A stretch of DNA of 64,000 nt from Henricia sp. BOLD:AAB3569 (taxonomy: Eukaryota; Echinodermata; Asteroidea; Spinulosida; Echinasteridae). The notes under the pieces were generated by a model that worked only from the letters and a program-made list of their open reading frames with translations, was not told the origin of the DNA and did not search any database. This document shows positions 1 to 11,885 of this stretch, in pieces; within the stretch, counting starts at the first letter, position 1; each line of letters starts with the position of its first letter. The translations under genes were made by a program, and so were the position numbers. The stretch lies in NCBI GenBank assembly GCA_037783545.1, contig JBBELK010000369.1:310001-374000 (forward strand), read 5' to 3'.

Positions 1-389
1 TAATTGCAAATATTCATGTCAGCTGATCAGCTGATTTCTTCTTTTTTGTTTCCTCCCATAGAAAATTAAAAGTTGGATATTTTTTGCATTTTCCTCTTTT
101 TTTGTAATGACACAGTTGCATGCATGTACTGTAAGTCCCACAACTGTGCGCGTAATACTGTACAACAGTACGTAGCATGTATACTTACCGGGCCCATCAA
201 GCAAATGATGCGTTCTTTCAGTAACCTTGAATATATGTCATATGCTCGTTCCCCTCGACCCTGCATTAAATGAAAAAAAGACATGGAGAAAAGGTCCAAA
301 TACCAGGTCAAATTACACTTTGAAAAAGAGTAATTTGCCACGGAGCACGCGCTTTGGACACATTTTATGACTTACACCCAAGCCATATA

Positions 390-524
390 GGCACAGGCTC
401 AACAGCAATGCACGCACGCCAAATTCGTGCACGAAATACGCAGCTCTATAGCAAAAGCATGGAGCTGCGTATTTTGTGGCACGAATTTGGAACGTGCTAA
501 TTGCTGACGAGCCTCTGCCTTTAA
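390..524. repeat. GC-rich hairpin MITE, diverged copy
   Basis: The ends are inverted copies (GGCACAGGCTC on the left, GAGCCTCTGCC on the right) of the family best seen at 24376-24516. The inner part reads AAATTCGTGC then its inverse GCACGAATTT around a short loop containing an AGCTGCGTATTT-type word. Arms are diverged from the 24-kb copy. Non-coding. Confidence 0.75.
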
Positions 525-785
525 ACCCCACATTTGAAGCTATGCATTCTAGAATAAATATGTCACAATACTGATCGTCATTGGCGGAAACAATTGTACA
601 AATAACTACGCCTAAATCGTAAATGTTAGCATCTCTGAAATACTGATAGCAGAATCGGTAAAAGATCTTTATCTGGGAATCAACTTTTGTCAATTTGTTT
701 TAAGTGCACACATACAAGTATTTCTTAATTTATTGCAATATTTTTGCCTCAATTATAGGTCATGTGACAGTATGGCACAAATAAG

Positions 786-1190
786 GGTGCATGTTTGTTT
801 CGGACGGATCCAGATCTGCGCAGATCTAAGGTGAACATGGTGAACTCGTTTACTTCGCACAGATCCTGATCGAGATCTGTGATTTTTGGGATCCTTCTTG
901 AGAGATGGTTCAGCGCTAGATCCAAAATGGCGACGTGAACGTTGCGAAGAGTAAATCATGTTGTTTCAATTCTCATGGTGACAACACACAATGCAAATAA
1001 ATCGAGACTGCTTGTTTATTTACTATGAATGTCGTGGGTGAAATTTGGTACAGAAATTTGACAAATTTTGTCATTAAATTGCAATTCACGTGATTTGAGA
1101 TCTGAGTTGAGAGCAGTTTCGTTTGTTTCTGCGCAGTAAAACAACTCGGGATCTGGATTCGGATCTGTCACGAAACAAACACGCCTGAGG
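786..1190. repeat. Inverted-repeat element (TGTTTGTTTCG family)
   Basis: The left end has TGTTTGTTTCGGACGGATCC and the right end the inverse GGATCTGTCACGAAACAAAC. The interior repeats AGATCTG-type words (CAGATCTGCGCAGATCT, GAGATCTG). It looks like a non-autonomous foldback element of about 400 bp; no coding frame. Confidence 0.6.
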
Positions 1191-1231
1191 GAAACATTGA
1201 CTTTACAACTGCCAATTTCACTTTACTATTA

Positions 1232-1369
1232 AAGGTCGCGTTTGGGTGGTCTGTTCTTGATACGGGTGTAACTAGTTCTTGGTGGATACGACATGGTGTG
1301 TGATCCTGTTCCGAGTGTGACATTGTCATTGTTCACGCGTCAAGAACAGACCGCCCGAACTCGACCTTA
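1232..1369. repeat. Short inverted-repeat MITE
   Basis: The left end AAGGTCGCGTTTGGGTGGTC and the right end GACCGCCCGAACTCGACCTT are imperfect inverse copies. TCTGTTCTTGA and TCAAGAACAGA form the inner stem. Total about 138 bp, non-coding. Confidence 0.65.
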
Positions 1370-1759
1370 TACTTTTGCGCTCTAGTAAAACTTCACACGT
1401 CATTGAGAAGCAGACAGTGCTAAAGATGACATGTTCTATCTTTACGTCTTATTCTCTGCAGGCAAAGGCTTACACTAAATCATGCTCTTTTTATTTATGA
1501 ATAAAAAGTAAATAAAAAGACTTCTTCCAAACGTCTTACCGTTTGCTCAATAACGATAGGTACCATTGGTGAATGCACTCTGGTAACGGTGTGAAAGGAC
1601 CGTTGACACCAATGTTGGTGTAGGCGGAAACACAGTGTCTTCATCATCTTCTATAGGGGGGAAGAAAACAAATTTATGAATAGTATTAAAATAAATAAAG
1701 GAAAGATTTTAATTTAATAGCTGAACTTTTTAAATTTTGTATAGTAGGCCTAATAAATA

Positions 1760-2095
1760 AGTGATTATTTTTAGGGATTATGACCCAGGGTCAGGGACCG
1801 CCAGAGTGAATTAATTTGATACAAATGTGGACAAATGTCATCCATGACGCAGTGAAAAGCACCTTGGCTCCACCGGGATTCGAACCACGGACCTTCTGCT
1901 TCTGCGTAACGTGCAGACGCCCTACCAATTGGGCTATGAAGCCAACTGCTGTGAATCACAGCAGTGCAGTTGTTCCTCCTCACTGACAATGACTGATTGG
2001 GATTGGCTATATCACGTGAGCTTAGCAAGCCCTACAGAGGGGTAAACCCTTTAATGAGATAACCACCCCTCCCAGAGATCACTTAAGATACGCCC
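1760..2095 (-). repeat. tRNA-derived SINE, minus strand
   Basis: Read on the minus strand, a tRNA-like body has box A (TAGCCCAATTGGTAGGGCG) and box B (GGTTCGAATCC) and ends GGAGCCAAG. The same body is on the plus strand at 23583-23660. The flanking head and tail sequences are shared with the copies at 23511-23770 and 27535-27625. The tRNA fold is degenerate in the T stem, so this is a SINE and not a working tRNA gene. Confidence 0.8.
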
Positions 2096-2149
2096 CAAAC
2101 CCCTGCCCGGCTTGCCCCAATTATTAAGTATGGATAAGTTATTATTTTA

Positions 2150-2330
2150 ATATTAATTTGAATTTTGATACGAATCGAATGTGGACAGATGTCCATGAGT
2201 TTGGAAAATCTGGCTGCAGTGAAAAGCAACTTGGCTACATCGAGATTTTCTTTCCAAATCTGAAGATACAGTGGCCCATGAAAATTCGGTAGGGGTTGAA
2301 TGAGCAATGGAAAGATTTGAGAAGTTAATC
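2150..2330 (-). repeat. SINE tail fragment
   Basis: The words TGGACAGATGTCCATGAGTT and GCAGTGAAAAGCAACTTGGC match, in inverse, the 3' part of the SINE at 23511-23770. No tRNA-like head is attached, so it is a truncated copy. Confidence 0.6.
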
Positions 2331-2740
2331 ATGGCTTCAAAACTTGTGTAAAAACCATTATGAGACAGCTATTGTCTAAACAAGTCGAACGCAGCCTGGG
2401 AAATACTGATTGACAAACACACCCCCTCTCTTGAGGGCGCTCTTTAAAAATCGTGGGAGCACTTTTCAGGCAGAGGTACAAATAAGCAGACGTGTTTGTT
2501 TCCCATTGCTTTACTTTTCCATGATTGTTTTGCATGTTGTGTCGAGAAAAATCCTCTTTGTTAAACCAAATAGGCCTAGGTAAGTATGCAGCAGAGCATG
2601 AAAAGAATGTAGGTTTTTTTTCTGCCTTCTTACACTTGACTTAGTCTTAGTTTCAGCCTTGCTCTATGGTTTCAGAGAGCTGAATTTCACTTGTTTATTT
2701 GTTGGATTTTAAATACATGTACCATAGGCTAGGCCTATGG

Positions 2741-3165
2741 TATTTTTTCGGTATTTTGTTCGTATACATTGAACAAAGATTTTAAGGAAATTACCTCCTC
2801 GAATCAACAGATAATGTAATTTTAAGATATGCTTCCCACTTGCATTTTTGTCGCAAATGTTGCTTTTCTGTAAAAAAATAACGTTTTCTCCTTCAAAAAT
2901 TGCATTCAGTTACCGGTAGTGCACAAGATAACCATTCCCGCGCGCGCGCAGCGCCCCCTGTTGTTGCGCTTAAGCACAGGCCGCTCGCGCTGTAATTTTG
3001 TGCATTACTTTATGCAGTAATTTTATCATTTATTTATATCAGAAATGCAACATTTGCGACAAGTGGGAAGTATATCTTAAAGTTGGATGATCTGTTGATT
3101 CGAGGAGGTAATTTCCTTTAAATCTTTGTTCAATGTAGAAGGAAAAAATACCGAACCATCAAATC
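2741..3165. repeat. Foldback element with roughly 125-bp arms
   Basis: The left arm (CCTCCTCGAATCAACAGAT, CCCACTTGCATTTTTGTCGC) and the right arm (ATCTGTTGATTCGAGGAGG, GCGACAAGTGGGAAG) are inverse copies over about 125 bp. The middle contains a CGCGCGCGCAGCGCC patch. It sits just upstream of the SGT gene and may overlap its 5' flank. Non-coding. Confidence 0.75.
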
Positions 3166-3342
3166 TGCACTAACCGATGCCTGATGAGTCATTTAAAAAA
3201 AAAATTATGATCAACTCCTGAACTTTTATTACCGCAATTTGAATTTGTAACCACTTGATTCTTGTTGCTCGCAGGAAAATCATTGATCACGACGACAGTC
3301 CAGTTTTACGAGAAACCAACAGCAGTTTAGCCACGTCTCAAC

Positions 3343-6300
3343 ATGGCTGGAGTTAGCCAAGTCATCTTTTCCATTTTGGAGTTTTTCGAGGATCAGATTA
3401 AGGGTGGAACCTTGGGTGAAGAAGCTGTAGAAAGCATTGAAGGTGAGGGCTGAGGCACAAAAGCTGTTAAACGCCACTTCCATAAAAAAAATTGATAACA
3501 ATATCAAGTGAAAGCTGTCAGTCTGAAAATTTGGTAAACGCCGACCGCATTTCCGCAAAAGCCGCTGCATTCACACAGCGCTAATCAGAAGGCGCGCATC
3601 AGATCACGGGTCGCATTCTAGATGGCAGCCCCATGATCGCCGATTGTTCACGCCGAGACGTGAGATTTTTGCCAATTTCCTGGCCATTCAACTCTAATAA
3701 AAATGGAAAACTTGGTTTCACCATCAGGCAAACAAAAACGCCGTCAGCTACGTATTTCTGCCCGTTATACGGCCAAAAAAGCTCATTACCGTGGCAATGA
3801 TGAGATGGACTTAGTAGGTTTTTGCAGCAAAAGGTAGTCAAATTTCATAAACATTTATTAATTAACTGGTAATATCTTTATTAGGAGGTCTAAGAATCCA
3901 AGTTCGAATTTTGGTCATGGCAAAAAAGTCGCGTTTGTAACAGAAGCCACGTTAATAATAACAGCAAGTTTTTATACGGTTTATTTTATTCCATGGCGCT
4001 GTTGCCATTATTACCGGTGCTATCAGGAATTCACAAGAACCATTTCGCGACAACTACATGTACGTGGCTGTTCAGCCAAGGGGCACAACTCTATCAGCAG
4101 TTAGATTGTGGCATTCCTCCAACAGCTCCCCAAATATCGCTTGGGTTGACGAGGCAATTGAGATTGGGTGTCTTGCCCACAGACACAAATACGTTGGCAC
4201 AAGTGGGGCTCGAACCCATAACCCTCCGATTACGAGCACCGCTGTGTACCCACTAGGCCACACATGCTCTCAAGATATTTCTGTTTTTATTTAAGTTGCT
4301 GTACAATGTTTGGAAACTGCCTACGGCATCAACACCCGAGATGACGGAGCGCTCAGGCTAGACCGTTCACTTCGTGAAGTATTCACTACAGTTTATGGAA
4401 CACAGGTAGGCCTAAATCTTGGGCTTCGAACATGCAAAAGCTGGTACCCACCTTCCCACCTTAGATGAGTGTGCAAAACGCACTGTAACCAGTGGAAAAA
4501 TTATTGACTTATTTTTCAAATAGGCCCATTAGCGTGGAAAGACCCATTTACACCCAATTCGCATTTTCTCCTCAGAACGCAAATTTGAGTAGTGAGGCTG
4601 ATTTACCAGCTGACAGTGTTCCTAAAGTTTCACCAGATGTATGCGCAGACACGCAGACCGGTAATACGCAGCCCACAGAAAACGACAAACGGAAAGCAGA
4701 GGACTTCAAGAATCAAGGTATATGTACTACCAGTGTCAACAAAATGTCCTACTTTTGATCTTGAATAACTTTATTTGCCAACGAATTTTAAAAACAGTTG
4801 AAGATCATGTAAAGAAGACCTGACAAACTTTATTGCATCAGCTTTGACCTTTGACGGTGCGGTCATCTTTCCTTTTCCCCTATTATAATTACCGTAACCA
4901 AAGCGAGGCTTGCAGGAAAAATAGTTTGTACCCGTGTCGAAACTGTGGTGTGTGCATCACAATGGCACACACGTAGCGCGATCCTGCAAAAGTTCTCGGG
5001 ATTTTCTGTATTTTCTTCATTTTGTTAGAAGTATTTGTCGAGTCATGGCAAGAGACAGCCATCTTGACTGATAGCCAATTTGCGCATGCGGACTGCAGGT
5101 TTGGCGTTCATGCGATGTGACCTTAGTGCAGTGCGCACGCATTTCTGTGGAGTAACGAGAACTGTATGCTCGAACGCAGCCGTAATGTTCCACTCACACC
5201 CCTACAAAAATTCTCTTGTTACATTTTTTTAGGCAATGAGCTAATGAAGCAAGAGAGATACAGTGAAGCTGTGGAATGTTACACCAAGTCCGTTAGCATG
5301 GACTCCACCAATGCTGTTTACTACAGCAACAGAGCCGCTGCCTACAGCAAGCTAGACAACCACAAAAGGGCGCTAGAGGACTGCGATAAAGCCATCAGGA
5401 TTGACCCCAACTACAGCAAAGCCTACGGAAGGATGGGGTAAAGCACCCTGTTTTATATGGCAGTTAAAGATGTATTGTCATGCGTTTTGAGTGTGGCGCA
5501 TCGAAAAATCATTGTTTTCTTTTAATTTATATTTTTTTAGAAACATAAGTTATTTACTTCAAAATGAGACATCATTGAGAAAAATTGACTAACGTTTAGA
5601 TATTGAACAATTACTGTCAATATTTCAAATTATTGGCAGTCCGTCAATAATTCAATTCACGGTAAGGCGTAGACTTGCCCAAGTCTGACTTCCTGTGTTT
5701 GGACTGTAATGTGCAGCATACAGCATGCCTTCTGGACTAGTGGCCTGTTTAATCTGCTTTTTCCGAGACAAAAGAAAAGAGATTAGACAGGCCACTAGTC
5801 AAGTGGGCGTGCTATACGCTGCGTATTACAGACCAAACGCTGGAAATCAGACTTGGGCAAGTCTAGGTAAGGCTAAAAAACGGCCATATAAAAAGATCAT
5901 TTTTCACAGGGTTGTCAATGTCTAAAATACAAAGTATGTTGGTTTTTTTTAAAATAAAGTAAATGCTTAAAAAATTTGTTCCGAGAAAAAAAAAATTGAA
6001 TTTGCTGAGAACCAATGACAGTATAACTTTAGGGGAGCAATGTTTAACTGAATTTTTTTTTTTGCGACTTAATTTCCCATTTTTTCAGGCTTGCCTACAC
6101 ACATCTGAATGACCTGCATCGAGCAAAGGATGCATATGCCAAGGCCGTTGAGCTAGAACCCAGCAATGATAGCTATCAGACAAACCTGAGGATAGCTGAG
6201 AAGAAGCTCAAAGAAACGGACCTCGGGGTGAGAAAACACCAACATGGGGCCATATATTGTCCCCTTAAAAACCAAAACAGCCTATGTCCATTTTTGGCTA

Positions 6301-8310
6301 TTAAAATCGAGTTACATTATTGGCACTTGTGGCCCACCTAGGGGATCAAGGAGCATAAGGACAATGCATCAACATTTACAAGGTGTAAGTAACATCAATC
6401 TAGAAGATTACTATTTAAGTACAGTCCACACTTGAGCATTTTGCTGTTCTACTGCCGTTGTAATTTGGGCGCGCCAAATTTGTTTTGTAATGGTATTGTC
6501 CTGTTTGGTGGTTGTTGGCAGGGTGGTGGAGGTGGCGGCCTACCCAACCTTGGACCGTCTCTTGGCGGTATGGACTTGGGATCCATTCTCAACAATCCAG
6601 GCCTCATGAATGCGGTGAGTTAATTAGGGAATAAAAGTGGGTTTGGCGAGTCTTAAACTGTATGTTTAATACCGGCTGGAGACCAGGAGGCTGGTAATGG
6701 CGCGAGCCGTAGGGTGAGGGGCCACTATCAGCCTTCTGGTCCCCAGCCGGATTGACGTAAAATTCACTAAAAGTTGTCGTTTTGCGTAACCGTGTGTGAC
6801 CGAAACCTCACTAATACCGCTGAAATCTTGTTCTTTTATTCCCATCTACCAGGCATCAACGCTTCTGCAGAACCCCCAAATGCAGAACATGTGAGTATGC
6901 ACATAACATGCTGTTTTCCCTGTTATAGACCCTTTTCCCTTGGGGCTATGTTTTACGAGCAGGGCCCAATTTCATGGCGCTGTTTTAGTTTAGCAGCCAA
7001 TTTTGTGCTTACGGAGGCTCTGGCTATTTCATTGAGACCGTAACCTTAAGCACTGCTAAACGTCTGCTAGCTTCAGAGGCAAAATTTGCTAAACACTTGT
7101 GATGCATCAATGCCTGTTCCCAAGCATGCGTATGCTTAAGCACGCCGCGGCCGTGAAATAGCGGTAACGTTAGCAGCACGTTTCTGCTACAGTAAGCACA
7201 CGTTTTCAGCTAGCACTTAAGCAGCACAATGAAATTGGCAACAGCGCCAGTAGTACCCTGTAAGGTAGATATGTTTATTATTATTAATATTATTAAATGT
7301 GTTTTTGTTGCAGGATGAGTTCATTAATGGGACAGACCATGCAAGGTGATGGAAGTGGTAACGAAGACCAACAAGCCAGCATGGCTAACTTATTACAAGT
7401 GTAAGTACCCATTTATTGCCAACATTCCTGGGGCCAATTTCATGGCGCTGTTCAGCACAAACATTTGCTTAGCACAGAATTTACTTGCCTTGTATTGCAA
7501 AAATAAGTTGTCAGCCAAAATGTTATTTACTAATATTTTGCTACTGTTTCTTAAAACACAATTTGACATACAGTTTTGGCTGCTAACCCATTTTATAAAG
7601 CAAAGAAATTCCGTGCTAAGCAAATGTTTGTGCTAAACAGTACCATGAAATGCATAGTTCCGACCTGTCAATCAAGCCGAACCCGCCGACCAATCACAAC
7701 AGAGCTAGCAGACGGCGCCCACATAGGTCAAAGTGATGCAATCATCACAACAATCATGCGATTTTCTGCCCATACAGTTTGTATGTTGTATGCGCCAGTG
7801 ACCGGGTGAATTTTGGTTTCAATGTCGGGCGATTCGCTGTTAAAAGGTAGGAAAGCGCATTTTTATGAATATATGTCATCCCTGCATTACTATCCCTTTG
7901 CTCAGTGTGTGCTACGGTAACTGTCGACCCTAAAACATAAATACCTTTGAGTTTTCTCCAATGAATCTGTGCTTTCCATGCCGAGTCCCGTTGCTTTGTA
8001 CGTTGTGTCGCCATTTTTTTGCCATGGCTTGTGAGCACATAGCAACAGTATCTAAGGGGCGGGGTTAACTGGGCAATCTCGGAACTATGCATTGGCCTAG
8101 AAACAAAATCTTGACAAGTTTCTTTTGACTTTCGATATTTTTGCCATTCTCTCCAGAGGGCAACAGATGGCCAGCCAAATCCAACAGCAGAATCCTGAGC
8201 TAGTTCAGCAAATACAAGGCATGAGAAATCGGCCGAACCAGCCCAGTGGGGGCAGCAGTGATGACACAGACAACCAATCACAAGACGGCGCTAATCCGCC
8301 TGCAAGTTAG
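3343..8310 (+). CDS. SGTA: Small glutamine-rich TPR-containing co-chaperone (SGTA/SGTB type)
   Basis: A cytosolic co-chaperone of the BAG6/GET system that passes tail-anchored and mislocalised membrane proteins between chaperones (family knowledge). The coding exons are 3343-3442, 4296-4405, 4576-4717, 5233-5437, 6089-6227, 6522-6614, 6853-6890 (38 nt), 7314-7400 and 8157-8310. They sum to 1068 nt, i.e. 355 aa plus TAG; human SGTA is 313 aa. All introns are GT-AG and every phase joins cleanly. Residues 1-70 are the N-terminal dimerisation domain, and an insert at about 71-105 is acidic/polar and poorly conserved. Three TPRs lie at about 110-211 (KNQGNELMKQ, SNRAAAYSKL, SKAYGRMG motifs, including carboxylate-clamp positions). 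A Gly/Met/Asn-rich client-binding tail follows (LNNPGLMN, QNPQMQNMM) and then a short Q-rich end (QQQNPELVQQ). The start was chosen because MAGVSQVIFSILEFF aligns with the family N-terminus. It is probably the single pre-duplication orthologue of vertebrate SGTA and SGTB. Confidence 0.93.
4020..4262 (-). repeat. tRNA-derived SINE in SGT intron 1
   Basis: On the minus strand, TGTGGCCTAGTGGGTACAC resembles box A and GGGTTCGAGCCCC is a box B. A following part contains GGGCAAGACACCCAATC and GCCTCGTCAACCC, a core-like sequence typical of tRNA-SINEs in deuterostomes. It ends near the ACATGTACGTGG word. Intronic, non-coding. Confidence 0.7.
5670..5865. repeat. Inverted-repeat MITE in SGT intron 4
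   Basis: TAGACTTGCCCAAGTCTGA at the left is mirrored by TCAGACTTGGGCAAGTCTA at the right. An inner stem pairs GGACTAGTGGCCTGT with ACAGGCCACTAGTC. About 196 bp, non-coding. Confidence 0.75.
6671..6752. repeat. Short GC-rich hairpin in SGT intron 6
   Basis: GGCTGGAGACCAGGAGGCTG at the left faces CAGCCTTCTGGTCCCCAGCC at the right, giving a near-complete stem of about 22 bp with a loop of about 37 nt. Probably a small MITE; no second copy was seen in this window. Confidence 0.55.
6962..7250. repeat. GGCCAATTTCATGG-family MITE (SGT intron 7)
   Basis: The ends are CCCAATTTCATGGCGCTG and an inverse-type AATGAAATTGGCAACAGCGC. The inner words TTAGCAGCC, GGAGGCTCTGGCTATTTCAT and GCTAGCTTCAGAGGCAAAAT recur at 22745-22866 and 54340-54535. 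It is one of the commonest families in the window (also 7430-8098, 11645-11885, 22355-22866, 26753-27000, 35700-35870, 37010-37275, 58745-58950). Confidence 0.7.
7430..8098. repeat. GGCCAATTTCATGG-family MITE split by a second MITE
   Basis: The left part begins GGGGCCAATTTCATGGCGCT and runs to ACCATGAAA at 7650. The expected right terminus TTGGCC appears at 8092, after the inserted element 7651-8091. Removing the insert restores CCATGAAATTGGCC exactly. Lies in SGT intron 8. Confidence 0.8.
7651..8091. repeat. TGCATAGTTCCGA MITE, copy A
   Basis: The ends are TGCATAGTTCCGA and its inverse TCGGAACTATGCA, 441 bp in all. A near-identical copy is at 60213-60650 and a partial one at 53262-53512. 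The high similarity of two copies 52 kb apart points to recent mobility. No transposase is encoded, so it is non-autonomous. Confidence 0.85.
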
Positions 8311-8561
8311 CTTAACCACGTGCTTGTTCTTTGTTAAAGGGGTTGTGTCACGGTTTGCGCATGTGCCAAATTTTTTCCATTTTTTGACATACATGCGCGT
8401 CGGAAGTATGTGGTGTAATTTCGTTACACAATACCATTGATCACTGTGTTTCAAGAAACATACATTCGTGTACATTGTGTACTAAATACTTAACATAGGC
8501 AGTGTTTACAATATGCAGAAATCAGCTACATACGTACGTCATGTGGTGTCTGTCGGTGCCT

Positions 8562-9162
8562 GCAGCCGATTTCACGAAACACTGCGCAACTTGCGCAACT
8601 TGCGCCATGGCGTAAGACTTACGTAGCTGCGCAATAAACCCAAGATCGATTTCATTAAACTTTCCTTAGCTGCGCAACATTTATTTTTTTACTTTAGCAC
8701 TTGTAACTTCTAGGACGAGGATAACTTCTAGTTTATCAACAACTATTTGATGTTTGCGCTTGATAAAATAGTCGTACATAAAACATACGTCGTTGTTTTT
8801 CACAAATTTTGCACGGTCATTATGGCTGCCATCGCTCATGTCACTCGGTCATCATGCGTCGCGTCGCAGTTTTCACTGATGATAAAGGCAGTTTTCTACT
8901 AACGGAAGGCTGGGGTTCAGTTCGTTGACATGCGGTAAATAAGCACGTGTAGCTAGCTGCATTATCGCCATTTTTCACTGTACTACGACACATTTTTCCA
9001 ACTTACGCCACATTTTATGGCGTAAGTCGGCGAGTTGCGCCATATCCAAATGTGGCGCAACTTTCGTGAAACGCGCCGCAACTTATTGTGCAAGTTGCGC
9101 AATAATTTATGGCGTAAGTGGACTTGCGCAATTGCGTAAAGTTTCGTGAAACCGGCTGCTTG
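8562..9162. repeat. Foldback MITE (GCAGCCGATTTCACGAAAC family)
   Basis: The left end GCAGCCGATTTCACGAAAC and the right end GTTTCGTGAAACCGGCTGC are inverse copies. GCGCAACTTGCGC-type words are iterated in both arms (ACTTGCGCAACTTGCGCC left, GCGCAATTGCGTAAAG right). A short copy of the same family is at 43430-43592. Confidence 0.75.
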
Positions 9163-10095
9163 AAAACCGTGTTTTTCCAGTGACGGACGATTTGCTGTAA
9201 ATTTACTGTCGCAGCCAAACCCGCATGCCAGTTTGGTTGAAATCAAGGTTGAATAAACTCATTCGATTGGTTGACAAATCATTCGATGACGTTTCTGCCA
9301 TGTTTTTTCTTTTTTTTTTTACTGATGGGATGAAAATACTCTTTCGAATTATGGCCACCCGGTGATATTGATGTTTAACGGCTTACAGATATGGCAAACG
9401 GCACCAGTTTTAATAAAAAAGTAAGGCATCAGAACAACCTGACAGTTGAGAAGTACACCACAGCCAGAATTACTAAAGTATTATAAGGGATGGCCAAGAT
9501 TGAATACAATATCCAGTAACCCCAAAGACAAAACCTAAAAAAGTTCGCCCAACTTTTTCAAGTTTTGCTACGCATGCGCAAACCATATGGTCTGCATGTG
9601 TTGCCAAAATGATCCCCTTTACTGTAGAAAGACCCCTATACAATCACTTATAATCTAAATTTGGAGGATTCTACCTTGAATTTGTGTGTGGTTCAAGAAA
9701 ATCTGTAAAAAAAACACTGAATGTCATACCTGCATTTTCACAAAATCCCATTTAGTTGACTGTTGCTTCTCTATTATTAATTGCTGGTATTTCTGTTAAA
9801 AATAATGGAGGTTTTTAATTTATCACACTCAATTGCTGATATTTCTGTGTACTACATGTATTGGCTAATTGAAATTCATAAGTCTTATAAAATATATGGT
9901 AAAAAGGTCACTGATGTCACAGGGATGCTGTATCCCAACTTCATGGAATGACCCAATTATAATATCCAAGATTTCAATTGTACAGTGTAGATGCAAATTA
10001 TCGCATACCACGGCGGGGCGATGTTGGTTCAGTGTATTACACATTACAAAAAGCCCAGTATTATGTAAAGTTGAACCTCGTTAATAAGAGGGTCC

Positions 10096-10812
10096 CTATA
10101 GACCGTATCGAATAGCCGCCATTTCGTGGGGCACCTTTTGTAGGGCCCCTAAAATGCTCAATAACTTTATGCACAGTTTTTGCTGCATATCAAGGATTAC
10201 TTGTGTAGAAAGACAATACTACTGTTCATTTTGATGCCCTATGAATAAAAAGTGGCATTTTTCAACTTTGAAAATTTCTTCACATAAACTCACAGAAAGA
10301 GGCGCTGTTTGGGGCATGTCACTTTAGGAACACACAGCAAAAAAGCAAAGAAAAAACAAGACTTCAAACTGGAATTGTAGAAAATTGCTGCAGTTTCCAG
10401 CCTTAGTTTTTTCATTGTTTGCAACAGACAACATGTAAAACAAACCTAAACCGTCATGGGTTACAAAAGTTTCAGCAAGTTGGAGAAAATTGTGGAAACT
10501 TTTGTGCACAGTTGAATGAGATTTTCTTGTGTTTTCATAATGTGACATCACCACTTTGCTCATGCATATGTAAATTTTCATTAGCATAAAAATCAAAAAC
10601 CTTGATTTTAACCCCCAAACAATTTCCAAGTAGGGTTTTTATGATTGTAAATTAATGGACTAGTTCCATAGCACAGATTTCATTGATAAAAAGACTATTT
10701 CAGGGGCCCTGTAAACCGTTCAAAAATTGAAGCACAATATGTGCAGCCATGCATGTCCTCAAGGAACAAAGTAACTGCCCACGAAATGGCGGCTATTCGA
10801 TACGGTCTATAG
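10096..10812. repeat. CCGTATCGAATAG MITE interrupted by a larger repeat
   Basis: The termini TATAGACCGTATCGAATAGC and GCTATTCGATACGGTCTATA are exact inverse copies. Compared with the compact copy at 43109-43257, an extra block of about 570 bp bounded by AGGGCCCC and GGGGCCCT lies inside. That block is related to 42400-42995. It is therefore a nested pair of repeats. Confidence 0.8.
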
Positions 10813-10877
10813 GACTTTGTACTATCTGGAATGAAAACACCAAAATATTCCTCGTTATAAGCAGAAAATTTTGACAG

Positions 10878-10989
10878 TGCTTTTATTCAGCAATGCGCGC
10901 GCGGTAGGTCCATGCCTTTGCTATGAAGCTGCGTGTTTCGTGGCACGAATTTGGCGCGCGCGCATTGCTGACGAGCCTGTGCCTTTAAG
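10878..10989. repeat. GC-rich hairpin MITE, left-truncated copy
   Basis: It matches the right arm and loop of the 24376-24516 element (CCATGCCTTTGCTATG, GTGGCACGAATTTGGCGCGC, GAGCCTGTGCCTTTAA), but the left arm is shortened to CAGCAATGCGCGCGCG. Confidence 0.75.
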
Positions 10990-11440
10990 GAGGTTTAACA
11001 ATAGTTGTTTGGGAGTTTGGATGGAGGTGAAATGTCTTTCCAAGAAAGCTGTTTTGCATACAGTGCATCTTCAGTAACATTAACACAGATTTATTTAGCA
11101 ATATGTTTATCTGTGGTTCATAAATAAATGATTGTGCGCAGTTTCTTATTCTTATGAGGAATGTGTTGGGAGGTAAAAAATAAAACATGATTTTGTTTTT
11201 TCATTTAGTGTTTGGTTTAAACTTCTTGCAGTAATCGCATGTGGTCAGGGACAGTTGTCCATTTCGGAACAGAATAAATTTTCAAAGAGATTTTTACCTT
11301 GAGATGTACGTATTCAGTACAGTGTCATGTCTAGCCTTTTGGCAAGGCTTTGGGGTTATATTTTTTGGTAAAATGTGGGATAATTGAGCATCTTGAGCGG
11401 AGTATAGGCTGGGCAAACGTTATGCCTTCTGTCTGTGAGG

Positions 11441-11553
11441 CTGGATCCGAATTAGTGGCTTTGGCTATGGCTGTTGCTATGGGCGGACAATGAAAGTCCT
11501 TAGAAACAGAATAGCAACAGCCACAGCCAAACCCACAAATTCGGATCCAGCCT
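11441..11553. repeat. Inverted-repeat MITE
   Basis: AGGCTGGATCCGAATTAGTG at the left mirrors AAATTCGGATCCAGCCT at the right. The inner stem pairs GGCTGTTGCTAT with ATAGCAACAGCC. About 113 bp. Confidence 0.75.
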
Positions 11554-11644
11554 AAATGAAATGAGACACTCGGCGTGTGTAGACTCTACTCAAGTCACCA
11601 AATCGCCCCAATTCACGAGGCCTTGTCAAAAGGCTATGTCATGT

Positions 11645-11885
11645 CTGGAGGCCAATTTTATAAAGCTGTTCAGCAGAAAAATTTGCTTAATCCAAAAATG
11701 TATTTCCTTTAGAAAAATGGGTTTTCAGTCAACAATTTGTATGATGTGTATTACAATTGACTGGTGTTCTGCTATTCTTGCTAAAAAACACAAGTTGACA
11801 TGCAATTTTGACTCTTAACCCATTTTTATAAAGCAAACAAATTTTGAATTATTTTCTCTTCAACAGCTTTGGAAATTGGCCCCAG
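11645..11885. repeat. GGCCAATTT-family MITE copy
   Basis: It begins GAGGCCAATTTTATAAAGCT and ends with the inverse AACAGCTTTGGAAATTGGCC. Internal GCTTAATCC and TTAACCCATTTTTATAAAGC words match the copies at 7430 and 58745. Confidence 0.65.

Larger units (their letters stand above)
1..3342. other. 5' flank of SGT gene, repeat-filled, no gene seen
   Basis: No open frame here resembles a known protein. The stretch holds a GC-rich hairpin MITE (390-524), inverted-repeat elements (786-1190, 1232-1369, 2741-3165) and tRNA-derived SINE copies (1760-2095 and about 2150-2330). The promoter of the downstream SGT gene must lie near 3165-3342, but no TATA box or other clear motif was found there. Confidence 0.6.
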
